Source of the DNA: Serinus canaria
Lineage: Eukaryota; Chordata; Aves; Passeriformes; Fringillidae
Length of the DNA stretch: 64,000 nucleotides
Reading direction: 5' to 3'
NCBI RefSeq assembly: GCF_022539315.1
Contig: NC_066332.1
Span: forward strand, 4,049,001 to 4,113,000
Shown: positions 1-12,400 of the stretch, one piece after another
Numbering within the stretch: the stretch's first letter is position 1
How the letters are laid out: each line of letters opens with the position of its first letter
Notes under the pieces: generated by a model
Database searches by the model: none
What the model saw: only the letters and a program-made list of their open reading frames with translations
What the model was told of the DNA's origin: nothing
Program-made: the position numbers and the translations under genes

Positions 1-1720
1 TGTGATATTTGTTTCTCTTCTAATGAATCTCACCAAGCATAAAACCTGAGACTGTCCTACTTCTCATTAAAAACGTGTTATTCTGGAGACAAAAACTGGT
101 GAATAGAACTAGAGATGAAAACTGCACAACTGGAAATGTTATTTAGCTGTAAGTAAACATTTAAAGTTCTTCAGTTTAGTTTACACTGGTATTTAACAGC
201 AGGACATAGATAACTTTTTCAAATAGTCTAACTTGAGGCCTAAGCCACCTTATCTGTGCATAATTTTAATGCCAACATCTGGTCCTGTACAGCCAACACT
301 TAATACATTCAACTTAAAAAGAAAAATAATATCCAACTACCCAAAGAGTTTTTACTTCAGGCAGCTGTATTTCAGCAGGATTAAACTTAAAATTAGGCTG
401 TTCTATCAGAACCACCTTCTCTTCACTGAGGTATTGTTAACAGAGGAGAAAAACCTTCTGTCAAGTTCAAAGGACAGACTGAGGTTCAAGTTTATCAATG
501 TATTTCACCAAATGGATAAAAGGAAGAGGAGTCCTAAAAATGGCAAACATACCAGTCAGAACTAGGCCAATGTTGTAGAGAATCTAATATGAAGGCTCAA
601 GCCAATCGGTTTGCCCTTGGACATAAGTAGCAGAAACTATGGCACACTAACTATGAGGAGGCACAAAGGCAAGGAAAATACAGGCTCAAGAAAAGCATAC
701 CAAAAACTGTATTTATTGCAACAGAAGTTGTTATTCTGTAATCCTGAAATATGAAAACAAACCTTCCCTAGTGTCAAAATGTATCAGTTTTCCACGGTTT
801 TCACTATTATGTGCTACCTGCCAAAGCTGTTTTTCAGACACTGAGGATCTGAGCTATATTGTTCATTTTTTAAATATTTATATATATATTTATGGTTTTT
901 TTGAGGTGGTATTTTTGAAACGTTTCATGTGAAGCATTCCAAGCTGATAACCTTTATCCAAATACATAATACAAGAGCCATGTCAAATGCACTATAAATA
1001 GCATTAATAGTAAGGAATCAATAATATCCAAACCTTTAGGTAACATCTTATTAATCCGCCCTTGGCATGCATGGGCACACTGCTGTAACGGCTCTCAAAA
1101 TGCAATAGTAAAGGTGAAGGACACAATTTGTTCAACTAGTTAGTGCAACTGCTATTTAACCAACAGAGCCACTAAAATGCCACCTAATGAAATACTCCGT
1201 ACCATGATAAGCAGCAGAGACAAGCACGATAAACATGAAACGTTTTTCTAAGAAAATATATTAGAAGTCCTCAGGGCTGTTACCGATCTGTCATATATTT
1301 TTCCGAAGGCATGTAAAGATCTACATTTGACAACAACCATTTTAATCTTTGGTTCTCTCCCCCCCCACCCATTTCTTGTACCGCGCCCAACACAATGGTA
1401 CAACTGCATCTCCCAGGTATCGCCTTGGTATTTATTTCTGCTTTCACAGTGACAAAGGTCAACTCTGATGCTCCAAAGATGCTTGCAGCAAAGCTAGGTG
1501 AGAGATATTTCTAACGACATACCCATACGCGGGTTACAGAAATCCAGCCTCCATGAGATGTTTTAATCTGACAAATTAAAATGGTTGGGAAACGCTATTT
1601 GGGTAACGGAATCGGCCGCCACATGCATTGCTGAGAGGGGAGCAATAAAAGGTCTTTAAAATAGGTCACTTTCAGCCAAATCCCACACCAGCACCGAACA
1701 AAATGGTATATACACTGAAA
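1..1720. other. AT-rich noncoding sequence, probable TAOK1 intron 1
   Basis: No coding exon, RNA gene or recognisable transposon is visible here. A minus-strand splice donor (GTGAGT read on the minus strand, 1726-1721) bounds the adjacent GC-rich island, so if that donor is used this stretch is the start of an intron running leftward. The assignment to TAOK1 rests on gene order only. None of the TAOK1 kinase-domain exons lies in the window. Confidence 0.4.
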
Positions 1721-1726
1721 ACTCAC

Positions 1727-1800
1727 CGCTTGGGGAGGAGCGAGGGGCATGGAGGAAAAAAAAAAAAAAAAAAAAAAAAAGGAAAAAAATAAAAGGGTGA
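1727..1800 (-). other. Alternative minus-strand splice donor region next to a T-tract
   Basis: Reading the minus strand, AAGCG|GTGAGT places a donor at 1726-1721, preceded by an uninterrupted T-tract (A-tract on plus, about 1755-1780). It could be the 3' end of a longer or alternative first exon of the inferred TAOK1 transcript. The supporting evidence is only the donor match. Confidence 0.25.
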
Positions 1801-2214
1801 AAAAAATAAAAGGGCATAAATCCGCGCAGGTCACCGAGGGACCCCAAAGCCCCTCTGGGGGTCGGGGCTCGGCCGCCGGAGCCCCCGGGGGAGCCGCAGA
1901 CAAAAAGGGCCGCGGCGCTGGGCACGCCTGGCCGCGGGGCCGGCCCCGGCCCCAGCCCTGGGCCTCCGGCGGCCCCTGACAGCGGGGAACACCCCTCCGC
2001 CCGCGGCCGCCCCTCCGCGGGAAGCGCCATTTCGCCGCCCGTTCCCCCTCCGGTGCTCGGCGGCGGCGGCCCCGACCCTGCGGCACTGCCGCAGAGCGCG
2101 GCGGGGGAGGCGCCGGCCCCACCGGGCCACCCCCCGCACCCACCGCCTCCCGCACCCTCCTGGGGCCGCCCCGGCCGAGTCCCCCGCCGCGCTGCCTGCC
2201 TTACCCTCCGCCGC

Positions 2215-2420
2215 AGCCGGGCTGGGAGCGCCGGTCGGCCCCCCGCGGAGGAGGAGGAGGAGGAGGAGGAGGAGGAGGAGGAGAAGAAGGAGGAGGAGGA
2301 GGAGCGGGGCAAGGGGCGGCGGCCCCGCGGGGGGAGGCGCCCCCGGAGGGGCGTCGGGCCCGGCCCCCGCGGGTGCCCGGGCGCGGCGGGCACAAAGGCG
2401 GCGGGGCACGGCACCTAAGA
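2215..2420 (-). other. TAOK1: Candidate noncoding first exon of TAOK1 (5' UTR)
   Basis: On the minus strand a good splice donor (GAGG|GTAAGG) sits at 2214-2209, so an exon would end at 2215. The start is not defined by the sequence; about 2420 is a guess from the YY1 motif and the GC-rich core. The exon would contain the (TCC)n tract and no long conserved reading frame, as expected for a 5' UTR. A second donor at 1726 could extend or replace it. Only transcript data can settle the structure. Confidence 0.35.
2247..2304. repeat. (GAG)n/(CTC)n microsatellite
   Basis: About 17 consecutive GAG units are followed by GAAGAAG and further GAG units. The tract lies inside the CpG island, within the inferred TAOK1 5' UTR on the minus strand, where it reads as (CTC)n. 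It should be length-polymorphic. Confidence 0.9.
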
Positions 2421-2424
2421 TGGC
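2417..2424 (+). promoter_or_regulatory. YY1-type motif
   Basis: AAGATGGC matches the core of the YY1 element (AAnATGGCGGC) that often lies just downstream of start sites in CpG-island promoters. Its usual orientation relative to transcription would favour a plus-strand start, but minus-strand use is also seen. Confidence 0.4.
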
Positions 2425-3000
2425 AGGGCGGGCGCGGCGGAGCGCTCAGCCGCCGCCACCGCCGCCACTACCGCCGCCGCCGCTGCCTGGGCCCCGCTCG
2501 CCGAGCCGCGGCCAGGCCGCGCCGCGGAGGCGCGGCGTGCGGGAGGGTGGGCGGCGCCGGCCGTGCCGCCGCGGCGGAGCGGGTCCGTGTGCCGGGCCGC
2601 GATCGCTGCCGCCGCCCCGCCGCCACCTCCCTTCAGCGCCGCCCGGGCTCCGGCTGCGCCGCCGCCGCCGCTCCGCGCTGCCCGCAGCCAGCGGCCCCCG
2701 CCCGCCCCTCTCGCGAGACTTCGCCGCCCTCTCCCTCCCCCCCCCACCACCGCGGCCGGCGGGAGGGGCTGGGGGTGGCGGGGGGAGCAGGGGCGGGGCC
2801 GCGAGGGGGCGGCGGAGGGGCAGTTGCGGCGCGGGGGCGGCTGGGGCTGCGTGAGCAGCGGGCGGCGGGCTGAGGGGTCCTGGGTGTGAGGGGCGGGTGG
2901 TTCTCGGTGTGAGGGTCTCTCCGAGGTGGGGGTGTTGGTGTGAGGGTCTCTGTGGGGAGAGGGCGTTGGTCTGGTGAGCTCTTGTGAGGAGGGGGCAGGC

Positions 3001-3125
3001 GGCTGTGAGGGGTTGTGTGAGGAGGAGCCCTTGGTGAGGGGTCTTTGGTGTGAGGAGAGAGTAACCGGCTGTGAGGGGTTGTGTGAGGAGGGGTTTTGGC
3101 GTGAGGAGCAGTTTTAGGAGACAGG
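3001..3125. repeat. Degenerate GT/GA-rich minisatellite, about 66-bp period
   Basis: An identical 25-nt stretch beginning GGCTGTGAGGGG occurs at 3001-3025 and 3067-3091. The surrounding 2880-3500 is a purine/GT-rich field of related GTGTGAGGG words. It lies just outside the CpG island. No gene is associated. Confidence 0.7.
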
Positions 3126-3499
3126 TGAGGGGGTTGCTGAGGGATAGAACAGGAGAGAGCTGGCATGTGGGGGTGCTGAGGGGAGTTTGGGAAAGAGGAT
3201 TTGTAGAAGCCCCATGTGGGGACACTGAGGGGTGAGAGGGGCCTGAGGGAGAAGATGGTGGGGGGCTGATGCTGAGGCCATTTGAGTTCAGCCAGGGTTT
3301 TGGGGGGCAACAGGCCTGAGGGAGAATGAGGAAAGGTGTGGGGAGAGCAGAGAGATGAGGTGGTACATGGGGCCTGGCATGTGTGGGGAGAAGAGGTGTA
3401 GGGGAGAGGCCTGGTATGGGTGGGAACTTTCTGGGGGTAGTGTGGCAGAGGATAGTGGGTTTGGGTCAGGCTGAGGACCTGGAGCCAAGTGGAGCTGTC

Positions 3500-6400
3500 T
3501 CTAGCCAGGAGCAGCTCATCTACAGGCGGTGACAATCCCAGGAGGTGGTAGGTGACTGCTCTAGTGCAGCTGCCCTCATCAAATGGGTGTATTTCAGCCT
3601 GCCCTTGGCCGAGCTGTATCTGGGTTGTGGCCAGAAGAGGAGAAAAAAAAATCTCATGGGTTGAGCACATGGTCCCCTAAACTGTACTCTTGGCTCTCAG
3701 TGGTGGGTGTTGAACTTGGTAGGTTGTTGAGCCTTTGTGTGCTTTGGTATCTCCATCTACGAAGCAGAGATAACAGTTGGCTTCATGCAGGGATTAATTA
3801 TCGCATCTTGTAGTCACGTATTTGTTTATTTGTTTTTACTATAGATTACAGCTGGAGGAATTCTAAACAGTCCACTTCTCCTTGTCATGGTGTTTGAGCG
3901 CATTGTGCTCCTGTCTGAACAGAGGAAATCACTGAGGTCAGTCTCCCTTGTGTTTATCGTTGCTTTCCCTTTCAGAAGTATGGGGACAAGGAATCATCAA
4001 AATAACAATTTGTACTGACATCCTGATAATAAATTAATAGAAACAGTTACATAAGACACAAAGTTTGTCAAAGGTGTGTTTGTAGGGATGGCTTCCGTTT
4101 TTGGCTTCACAATTACACTGCAGGCACAGCGCGCTGTTATAAAGTACCCTGCAAATTCTCAATTTTGAGACGTCCCCAGTATGAAATTATCCAACTCTGT
4201 AAATTCAGTATTACTGCTACTGCTGAAATAAAACGGATGAAACAAACTTCCTTCCAATTTTCACATAATCTAACAGAAAGTTTTTTATCCAGCAGATGTT
4301 GAGGTGATCCTGGATATGGTTTATGTGAATTTTGCATTTACCTTTAGATGGGCAGAGCTTCTGGGGGCTTTAATCTGGGAATGGGGGGACACCTGAGGAA
4401 TGTTGTTGGCCGTAACCATTATGGACCACATCTAGAGTTTTGTGAACTTGTCCCAAAGTGGTCTGATACTTTGCCTTTTCCTGTCCCAATAGGAAAAGTG
4501 AGACAAACGTGGATCACTTCAAACATATGTTGTTGTGGGTATTGGGAGAGGCAAACTAGAGGTTTATCTGATGATCTCAACCTTGAAGTTGGCAGCTTTG
4601 ACAGGAAACTTGGTTTCATTCATCTGCCAAAGATATTTGTAGTGTATCATTTGACAAGTTAAAAGGCATTTTTGTAATGACACAAAAAATAAAACCATCC
4701 GCTTTCTGAAACTACAGTTTCTGTCTTCTGAAATAATATGGGAGGCACGCTTCTGGGGAAATTAAGGGCATGTTTGAAAGGTAAACATTTGTGTTTTCAA
4801 ATGTTGGAAGAATGGTGTTTAATGTGAATCTGCTGAGCATGGCCTGTTGATACTAATTTGGTTTTGTACTTGTTTTGTTGAATTAGTGGGTATAATTTGC
4901 TTTTGGAGATGGGGGAACAAAAAGGAGCAGTAAGAGAGAGTGATCCGCCCATTGGGTCAAAAGGTGGAATTAAGAATCAGGTTCTTCTGAATCTTGATCT
5001 TGTACTTCTTCCTGCAGACAAATTGCCTGTAAAGCTCATGAATTATGAGAGCTAGCAAGGTCCATGGAGCTAACCCAGCAAATGCCAGCAGAGAGTCTAG
5101 GCCACAGCTCTTAGTGTTACCCATGTGAAAGATAACGAGAGGTCTAGGTAAAACCTTGGAGTCTCTTAACAGTGGCTGCAGAAAAATGTGAATAGTGCTT
5201 TGCCGTTAACTATCAGGTATTTTACTTGAAATGCTAGATCTGCATTTGAAATGTATTCAGTGACTGCTTAAAAAATATACAGCATAGTGAACAGACTGTT
5301 TGGAAAAAGTTCACTGAAATTCTGAAGGAACAGCCAGTGTGAAAATTATGTTTATTGTTGCCAGCTGAACTAAATAGCACATTTAGCTTTCCTAGTCCAT
5401 TGCATTAGGCATGTTCTTGCTGCCTTCTCAAAAGACCATAGTAAGCATCTAAAAAGTTAGTTCAGCTTCATTTGCTATTTCCTGATACAAATTTAGTCCA
5501 CTTAAGAAAAGAACTAAGCAGGTTTATGTATGTCTGCATCTGGGTTTTGCACCAGTCTGTCAGATAGCTATACCCAAAGTTAATTCCGTCTGAAGGAGGT
5601 GCCAGAACATCAATAAATAAATATTACAAATTGCCTAGCGGTTCAGCTGACAGGCAGAACTGGTTTCAACACATTGCTCCCAATGTGCTGCTGCAGAGCT
5701 GGCCCTGGAGTAGACCCATATGATATTCCAAAATGGACAGGACCTTTAAGAGCATGCACCAGCTCTCCATGATATTGTAGGAAAGGAAGCAGAGAACAAT
5801 ACTAAGCCCAAAGGAAACTGTGGCAAGAATTTATTCAAGGCACATTGTAATTACTCGAGCAGGGAGTTTGGCCAGCACATTGGGGTTAACACCCCTGCTT
5901 CTGTAGAGGTGTCATAGTTTATTTTTTTAATTACTTGAAGTGATGAGAAGCTTGGCTTTCTGTCTCAGCAGAATGACACCAGTTCAAGCAGTGTAAACTT
6001 CTTACGGCAATATGAAGGTGCTGGTTCAGAACTAACTCAGAGCAGTGATTGGGCCTAGAACAGTAATCATTGCTTTATAAATACTTGCAGTAGATAAGAA
6101 AGATAAGAATGTGATTAGGGCACAGTTTCAGGTGCTGTAATTACAGCCATGCCTTCCTCAGCCTTTAGTCCAAATGCTGCTTGAATCTGGCCATTTTTAA
6201 GCAAACAATTGTAAATTTTAGAAGAAATCGTAGAACTTGAAGCAGAGGAATTTGGTTATTAAGTATATAGCAGCTGAGGACAGCAGTTATCAATGCTTTT
6301 TCTTAGAAACTTCTTATCATACAGGCAGAATGTTATTTAGCCAATTTAATTCTTTCATGCCATTGAGATTTTTAGAAAGTGTTCTTTGTACGTATGATGT

Positions 6401-9400
6401 ACTAATTTAGAAACTAACTTTCAGCTTGTTTTCTGCTTGCAGAGAAGATAAGCACTTGCGTGTTTTAGTGAGTGACTAGTTGTGCAATGCACAAGTGAGG
6501 AATTGTTTTGATTTTACTAGCACATGAAACCTGCCATCATTCCTATAGTGCAGTTTGGGCCATTATTATGGGTTATGAGGTTATACAGGAAAAACATGTT
6601 CTAGAGAAAGGCTGGTCAAAATAAACGAGGTAGAGTCTTCCAGATTACAACAATCTGGTTTTGTATCAATGATGTAAATGCTTGGGTACTTCCACTGGGA
6701 TGAAGATACCGTGTCAGGCAGTGTCCCTCTGACAGTTTGTGTTGTAAGGACAAAAATGAAGCAATACTGACGTTATTACGTAACTGCTTTTGTATTCTAT
6801 GACAACAATTATAATACTTCACTCTTCTCTTAGCTTTTATTAGATGCTCCTTGCTGTGCACTTATGATTGTTCCATGAGTTGAGTGGTTTTAGCTATTAG
6901 GAAATGGGGAAATGGTGGCACAAGAAGAAGTACTTGCCAAGGTCACATGGGAAATGAGTGTCAGAGACATAAACAGAATCTCAGCCTTCTGACTCTGCCC
7001 TCTGGGAAACCAGACAAAAGTAGAAAAGTGGCTTGAAGTGTGACTCAACAGCTTTTCCTTCCCCAACCACTGCCATGCTGGGCAATTACAAATAAATGCC
7101 AGTTGGTTATTTCCACCTAAGTCAAACAGGTTTCCAAGGGACTCTAGGTAGCATGTCTTCTGCTAGTGAGGGCTCTTTGATGGGTCTTTGCAATAAATTT
7201 TCTTTGAAATCTTCTCAGAATTTTGGAACTGTTTTTTAGGCCATGACAGCTGACTACAAGGAGAATCTGTTCAGGTATCTCAATCTCAGATTTTTCCCCA
7301 ACAGCAGGGCTGAAGGGGTTTTTACTCTGGCATTGGTTCAGAATACCTGCAGTGGGTACGAGGACCAGTATTATGGAGTCCTTAATCTTGAAGAGTGACT
7401 GATGGAAAGAAGCAGCACAGGAAAGGCCTTGGCTCTGGTCCTTGGATGGATGGGTAAGAAGAGGCCTTTGGCAGAGAAGAGAGAAAGGTGACTAATAATG
7501 TGAAACTGGGAGGAAACTCATTTCAGTTATGCAATCTGCTGGCTTGCGTTCTCTGAGGGAAGACACCTTTTGTTAGTTGTTCCACTGGCACTTGCTGCTC
7601 ATGCTGTCTTCTGAATAGAAATTTAAACCAATTATTTCTCTGCTTGACTTAGGAAGCTTAATTTAGCTTCACAGCAATGAAAATACAACAGCATTTAATT
7701 TCTTTGTTCTCCATCTGCAGGATTTCTTTTAGATTTATTTTGTCTCTTCCCTTTATTATTGGTTCTTTTTCCGGGCTGTCCAGTAGTTTAGCCAAGATGA
7801 AGAAACTTTTTTCTGCTATCATGCACTTATTCCCTGTATCTCACTTGTTCCATGGTTTTCTGTCTCCTTTTTGCTACATTTCCAAAGCTTCCATGGAGAA
7901 TTTTGCTGTGGTGGTTCAAGAAGTTGCTGTTGTCTGATCTAATCCTTCTCCACAGGTTTTCCCTCATAGCTGAGTCAGCAGAAGAGAGTGTTCTGTGCTT
8001 GACCCTGCTGGGTCAGTGCTGGCTATCTCAGCTCAGACCCCAGCCTGACAGTGCTGTGACTACCCTGGCCTTTGTCCCAGACTGGCTGGTGTAGGGATGT
8101 GTATTTACACCAGCTGACCATGGTACAGGGAGGTACCCTCTGGAAGAGTTTGCTGGAGAGGATGACTGGAACTGCTGGACAAGAGTTGGTGGAACTCTTC
8201 TGAGAACTCCTAGATTTCATATTAGCATGGTGACTTTTCCAGTGATCTGCCATGAACAGCTCTGCTGTTGACCCTATCTGGATCTTGATCTCCTGTGTTA
8301 TAGATTTTATATGTAAAACAACATTTTACATTGTTGTAAACTTGCTTCCAGGCACTGATTCTTATAATCCATAAAACAGTTGTGAAACTGTGGCTTTGCT
8401 CTTCAGCAATTCTGCAGTCACCTATCTCTCAGACATTGTATTTCACCCTTGAATAAGATTCTAGACCAAAAAAAGAGTTAGACTGCGTACAGATTAACAA
8501 ATGTGTTGCTAGTATCTCTGGCTACTGCAGCATGACTCACCCATCAGTGCTTGTCAGAGTCTGGCGTGACCTCATTGAAAGCTTCAACATCTCTTATGTG
8601 AAGGCAGGTTGTAATCCAGTGTGGGAATCCTAAATAGGTGGGGAATGAAGTTCTGAGACTGTGATAATGCGTACATCATAAACATCTCCCTGGAAATCAA
8701 GTATAGCCTCTCCAGGAATATTCTTGCAGATTTCTGAGGATCTCTTGGTGCTAAGCCTGCCTTTCCCTGCTTTCATAAAAAAAAACCACCTGTATTATTC
8801 AAGACAGCAACAGAAATCAGTGCTGGTGGGAAACTTTAAGAGTAAATGGGACATGTCAGGGAGGAGATGCTCTGTTATTTGCAAGGACAAGAAAAAGCTA
8901 ATGGTTCCTTTTTATTTATCACAGCATCTGCAGCCATTATTTTTTTCTTATGTCAGTAATGGGGCTTCTGGTACACAGACATCTGCTGCTACTCAAACCG
9001 AAAGTGAAATCCCTGGCTGTTGGTCTGGTTGCTGTCCTAAGGACATGTGAATGTCTGCTCCTGTTTACTGTAGGTAATTTCTGTATGTGGCAAAGTTGTC
9101 TATGCCAGCCTGGAAGCTTTGTCCATAAGCAGCAACAGTTACTGTGTCTTGGTTTCTTAAAGCTGCAGCTCCTCACTGGTTCCACAGACCTGCTTTGTCA
9201 CAGAGTGTCAGTAACTTTGTAGAAGTCTCTGCATCCTCTGCTGTGCTTGGGACAATTCTGGCTTCTGTCTGAATGTATGTACATCCCTCCTGCACAGACT
9301 CTTACCTGGTGAGTTTCTTCACTTAAGCTTTGCCTTGGGTAGATGGTAGTATGACTTCTGTATTTCTTAACAGTTTTTTATCTTGAGTCTGGGAACATGG

Positions 9401-12400
9401 ATTGTTATTATTTTGGGATAGGGGAAGAGGGCAAAAATCCTGAGTAGATATATTTTACATTCTGGTCCTTCTTTAAGGAAGGTGTAGCAGGTGTCAGAAT
9501 CAATGCATGCATATAATTTGTAAGGAAAAAATAGGCCACCTTAGGCCTTTTTATCCATGATTCTTTGCCACAGAGATCAGACAGGTGCTATATGTCCTTA
9601 GCTGTTTTGTGAATCCATGGGGAAATAAGATGATGGGTCTGCCCAGTTTCTAGTACTAAGCACTGTGCACCATGCACACAAAATAGATCTAGTTCTAAAG
9701 AATAATGTCTGATGTTCTTTGTGCAGAGACCAAGGCTGGTATGCTGTTTGGAGACTAGATATACCTTTGCTAGATGATCTGATGGATGAACATTGTAAGG
9801 TACTAGGCCATAAGAGATGGAATCCCCATAAAAGTGTTGTCCATGCTGCATTCAGCTGTGAGAATGTTGGCTTAAATGATTGATCTAGTATTTGAAGTCC
9901 TATTGCTTGATTTACATCTTGATTTTTAGTATCTTGGCAGACCTTTCTCTCACATAGTAAAGCATAGCTGGGGTTCTAGTAGAATTCTGCTCTTAGGTGA
10001 AGCTCAAACCTCATTGCTCCTCCCTGCCTTCAGCTGGAAATGGACAGACACCATTTGTGACTGAATATCCTGAGTCACCGATTCCCAGCTGGCATGTGCG
10101 CTGCAGTTCCGTCTCTTCCTTTCCGACTGCACTCCCTAGAGGAGATTGGGAACAACTGCAGTCGTCAGCTCCAGCGTGGTGTGTGCTCTTGCTGGGATCC
10201 ACACAATTGGTGGACAACCCCTGTCTACGTCTATGGGGTGAGCTGCATGTGATTTGTTACTGTATGCCTGGTGTTTTCACACCGGAAAATAGAACAGGTG
10301 TAGGAATATTTAAGAAAAAAAAAATCAGTTTCTTGATATTTACTAGAAAAATATCTACATTGTGGAGATTGTGATAGGATATCTCCATTAAATAATCAGT
10401 TGAGACAAGTGATGATGCCAGTAATGTTCTCACAATAAGATTGTGTGATAATGGATGAAAACTAAGAATCTAGAGAGATGATGAAAGGTGAAGTAATTAC
10501 TGCCTACACTAGCAAAATTCTGCTACCAGGAGCATGGGTCCACCATGCAGGAGCTGAAAGATTATCTGTTCTGTCAGACACTCTTGTGCTGTGTTTGTTA
10601 CCCTGCTTGTGCAGTGTCCCAAAGAAAAGCTGCTTAAGCTCAGCAGAGGAATTATGCAACATGTTGCTGTGTTATTTCATCTGACCAAAACATTTTCACT
10701 GTGTAATGCTTGCTGCTAGTCTTGTGCATAGCGCTGGGGGAAGCTGAAACACAAAACACTTCATTGAGCTTTTTGATCCAACAGGTCTTGACATATTGCT
10801 GCTGGACACATCTCTGTGTCTGATGTGAACTGTGACAGTTCCATTCTGTCCTGCTAAAATAACAGCATATTAAACAATACTATTCTGTCCATGTCATTTC
10901 CACCTATTGACTAAAAAGTTAAATTCTTATTAAGCTAGTTTTAATTTACATGTCATAATATATTAGTTAATGGTCAGCTGATTTTCCTGGCATGAAGATT
11001 GCAAAGTGTATAACACAGATTAGTGCTTGTGTGGGACCAAATGAGTTAAACCAGCTCTTTCTGCTGAAATACCCAGTGAAATACAGTGATGGTCTTCATA
11101 TCAAATCTGTTTGCAACAGGTCACCAGTGTTTGCCTGGTCACCAGTTCATCCTGTTAGCAGGCACTGATCCGGCTGTGGAGGAGATATGTGGCTTGTGCT
11201 GACTCATGAAAGCAGGTGCAAGTTGCATCAGTGAAGTAAGGAGTGGCTCACCTTAGAAGCAGGATGTAGGTTTTAGTGTAAGAACTGTTAACAAATCACC
11301 TTTAGAAGAAGATTGTGGGGAAAAATACAGGGGAGACACTTAGAAATCTGACTTGGTAAATTCTTATTCTTCTTGCTGCATCAGGGTCTTGTTCCAAATA
11401 GGAAGGTGTGGAATTGTTAACACCACTGAGGTGTCTTGGGAAAACGTGTACTGTAGCTGCAGACAGCAGTATCCTAAGGCACGTTTTCTGAGAGGGTTGG
11501 ATGACAGCTGTTCATAAACTGTCATATAGTTACTCTCTTGTTCCTTCTTTATAGATCTGACTCATTTCTCCCTGTCCTAAATACACCAGTTTGTTTGGAT
11601 TTTTCCTCTCCTCTCATTTACCTCATATCTTATATACTTCAAGATTCCTTTTGTATCTCTGGACTTAATTCTATTAAATCCAGTTCCCTTGACTCTTACT
11701 TTGCCTGTGCTTTGCACTTGCTACAGAGCCCCAGCAAACTTGGCAGCCAACCCTTGGGCACTCCAGAGAAAACAACTGTCTAGACCAGGCACCTTCTGCC
11801 CGATGCCCTGGATGTACCCCAGAGCTCCCAGGAATTACTCTGTATTCAGAGCAACATGTTGCTATGCAAATGATTCCTTTCTGGGGTTCCTCTTACCTAC
11901 ACAAAGTTACATGCCCCTGACTTCTCAGCAGGCACTAGTCTAATGTTTATTGATCTTTTACAGAGGCCTGATTCAAAGGAAGATTGATAAAATCTTGTCC
12001 AGTGTTTTTGCGGACTCATAATTGCACCTGCCTCCTCCTAGGGAATGAGGCAAATGGGACTGAGGGAGCCCACAGAATAAATAGCACCTTCTGCAGAACT
12101 GGAAGTAGTGCAAGCTGGAGGCCATCACTGCAAAGGCCTTGCAGAGCCTCTGGTATCCAGCAGAATTCAGGAAGGTGTGTTACCCTTTTCTAAAAGGAAG
12201 GGAAATCAAATCTTGGTCTAAAGACTCCTATGGCATGGGAAGGGCACAGGAGCTTTAATGCAAAGTTGCAAGCTGTGCCCGTTCCCAGTTAAAGCCCCTG
12301 TTGCCCTAGGCAATCATTGAGCCTGTCAGCGTCCTGCAGCTTTCATACAGAGATGTGACCAAAATAGATCCACAACTTTACAATGTGGCTAAAAATAGCT

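Larger units (their letters stand above)
1840..2880 (-). promoter_or_regulatory. TAOK1: CpG island, inferred TAOK1 promoter (possibly bidirectional)
   Basis: This is a strongly GC- and CpG-rich block flanked by AT-rich DNA. It contains GC boxes, a GGA/TCC microsatellite and a YY1-type motif (AAGATGGC, 2417-2424). In the human block the neighbour of NUFIP2 on this side is TAOK1, transcribed divergently, which here would be the minus strand. The island therefore most likely holds the TAOK1 transcription start. No TAOK1 protein sequence is present, so the name is an inference from synteny. An unannotated plus-strand transcript from the same island is equally compatible with the YY1 orientation. 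Confidence 0.55.

Noticed and set aside
992..1001. CTATAAATAG, a perfect MEF2/TATA match
   Set aside because: It lies in AT-rich DNA where such matches arise by chance; a second one at 13653-13662 shows the background rate.
2633..3670. 345-codon minus-strand frame near the left CpG island
   Set aside because: Pro/Thr/Ser-rich translation of the GT/GA minisatellite and GC-rich island; low complexity.
8937..9222. Overlapping frames of 80-110 codons on both strands
   Set aside because: No similarity, no splice structure; consistent with chance in intergenic DNA.
12389..12398. CTAAAAATAG, a perfect MEF2 match
   Set aside because: Isolated in AT-rich intergenic DNA with no supporting context.
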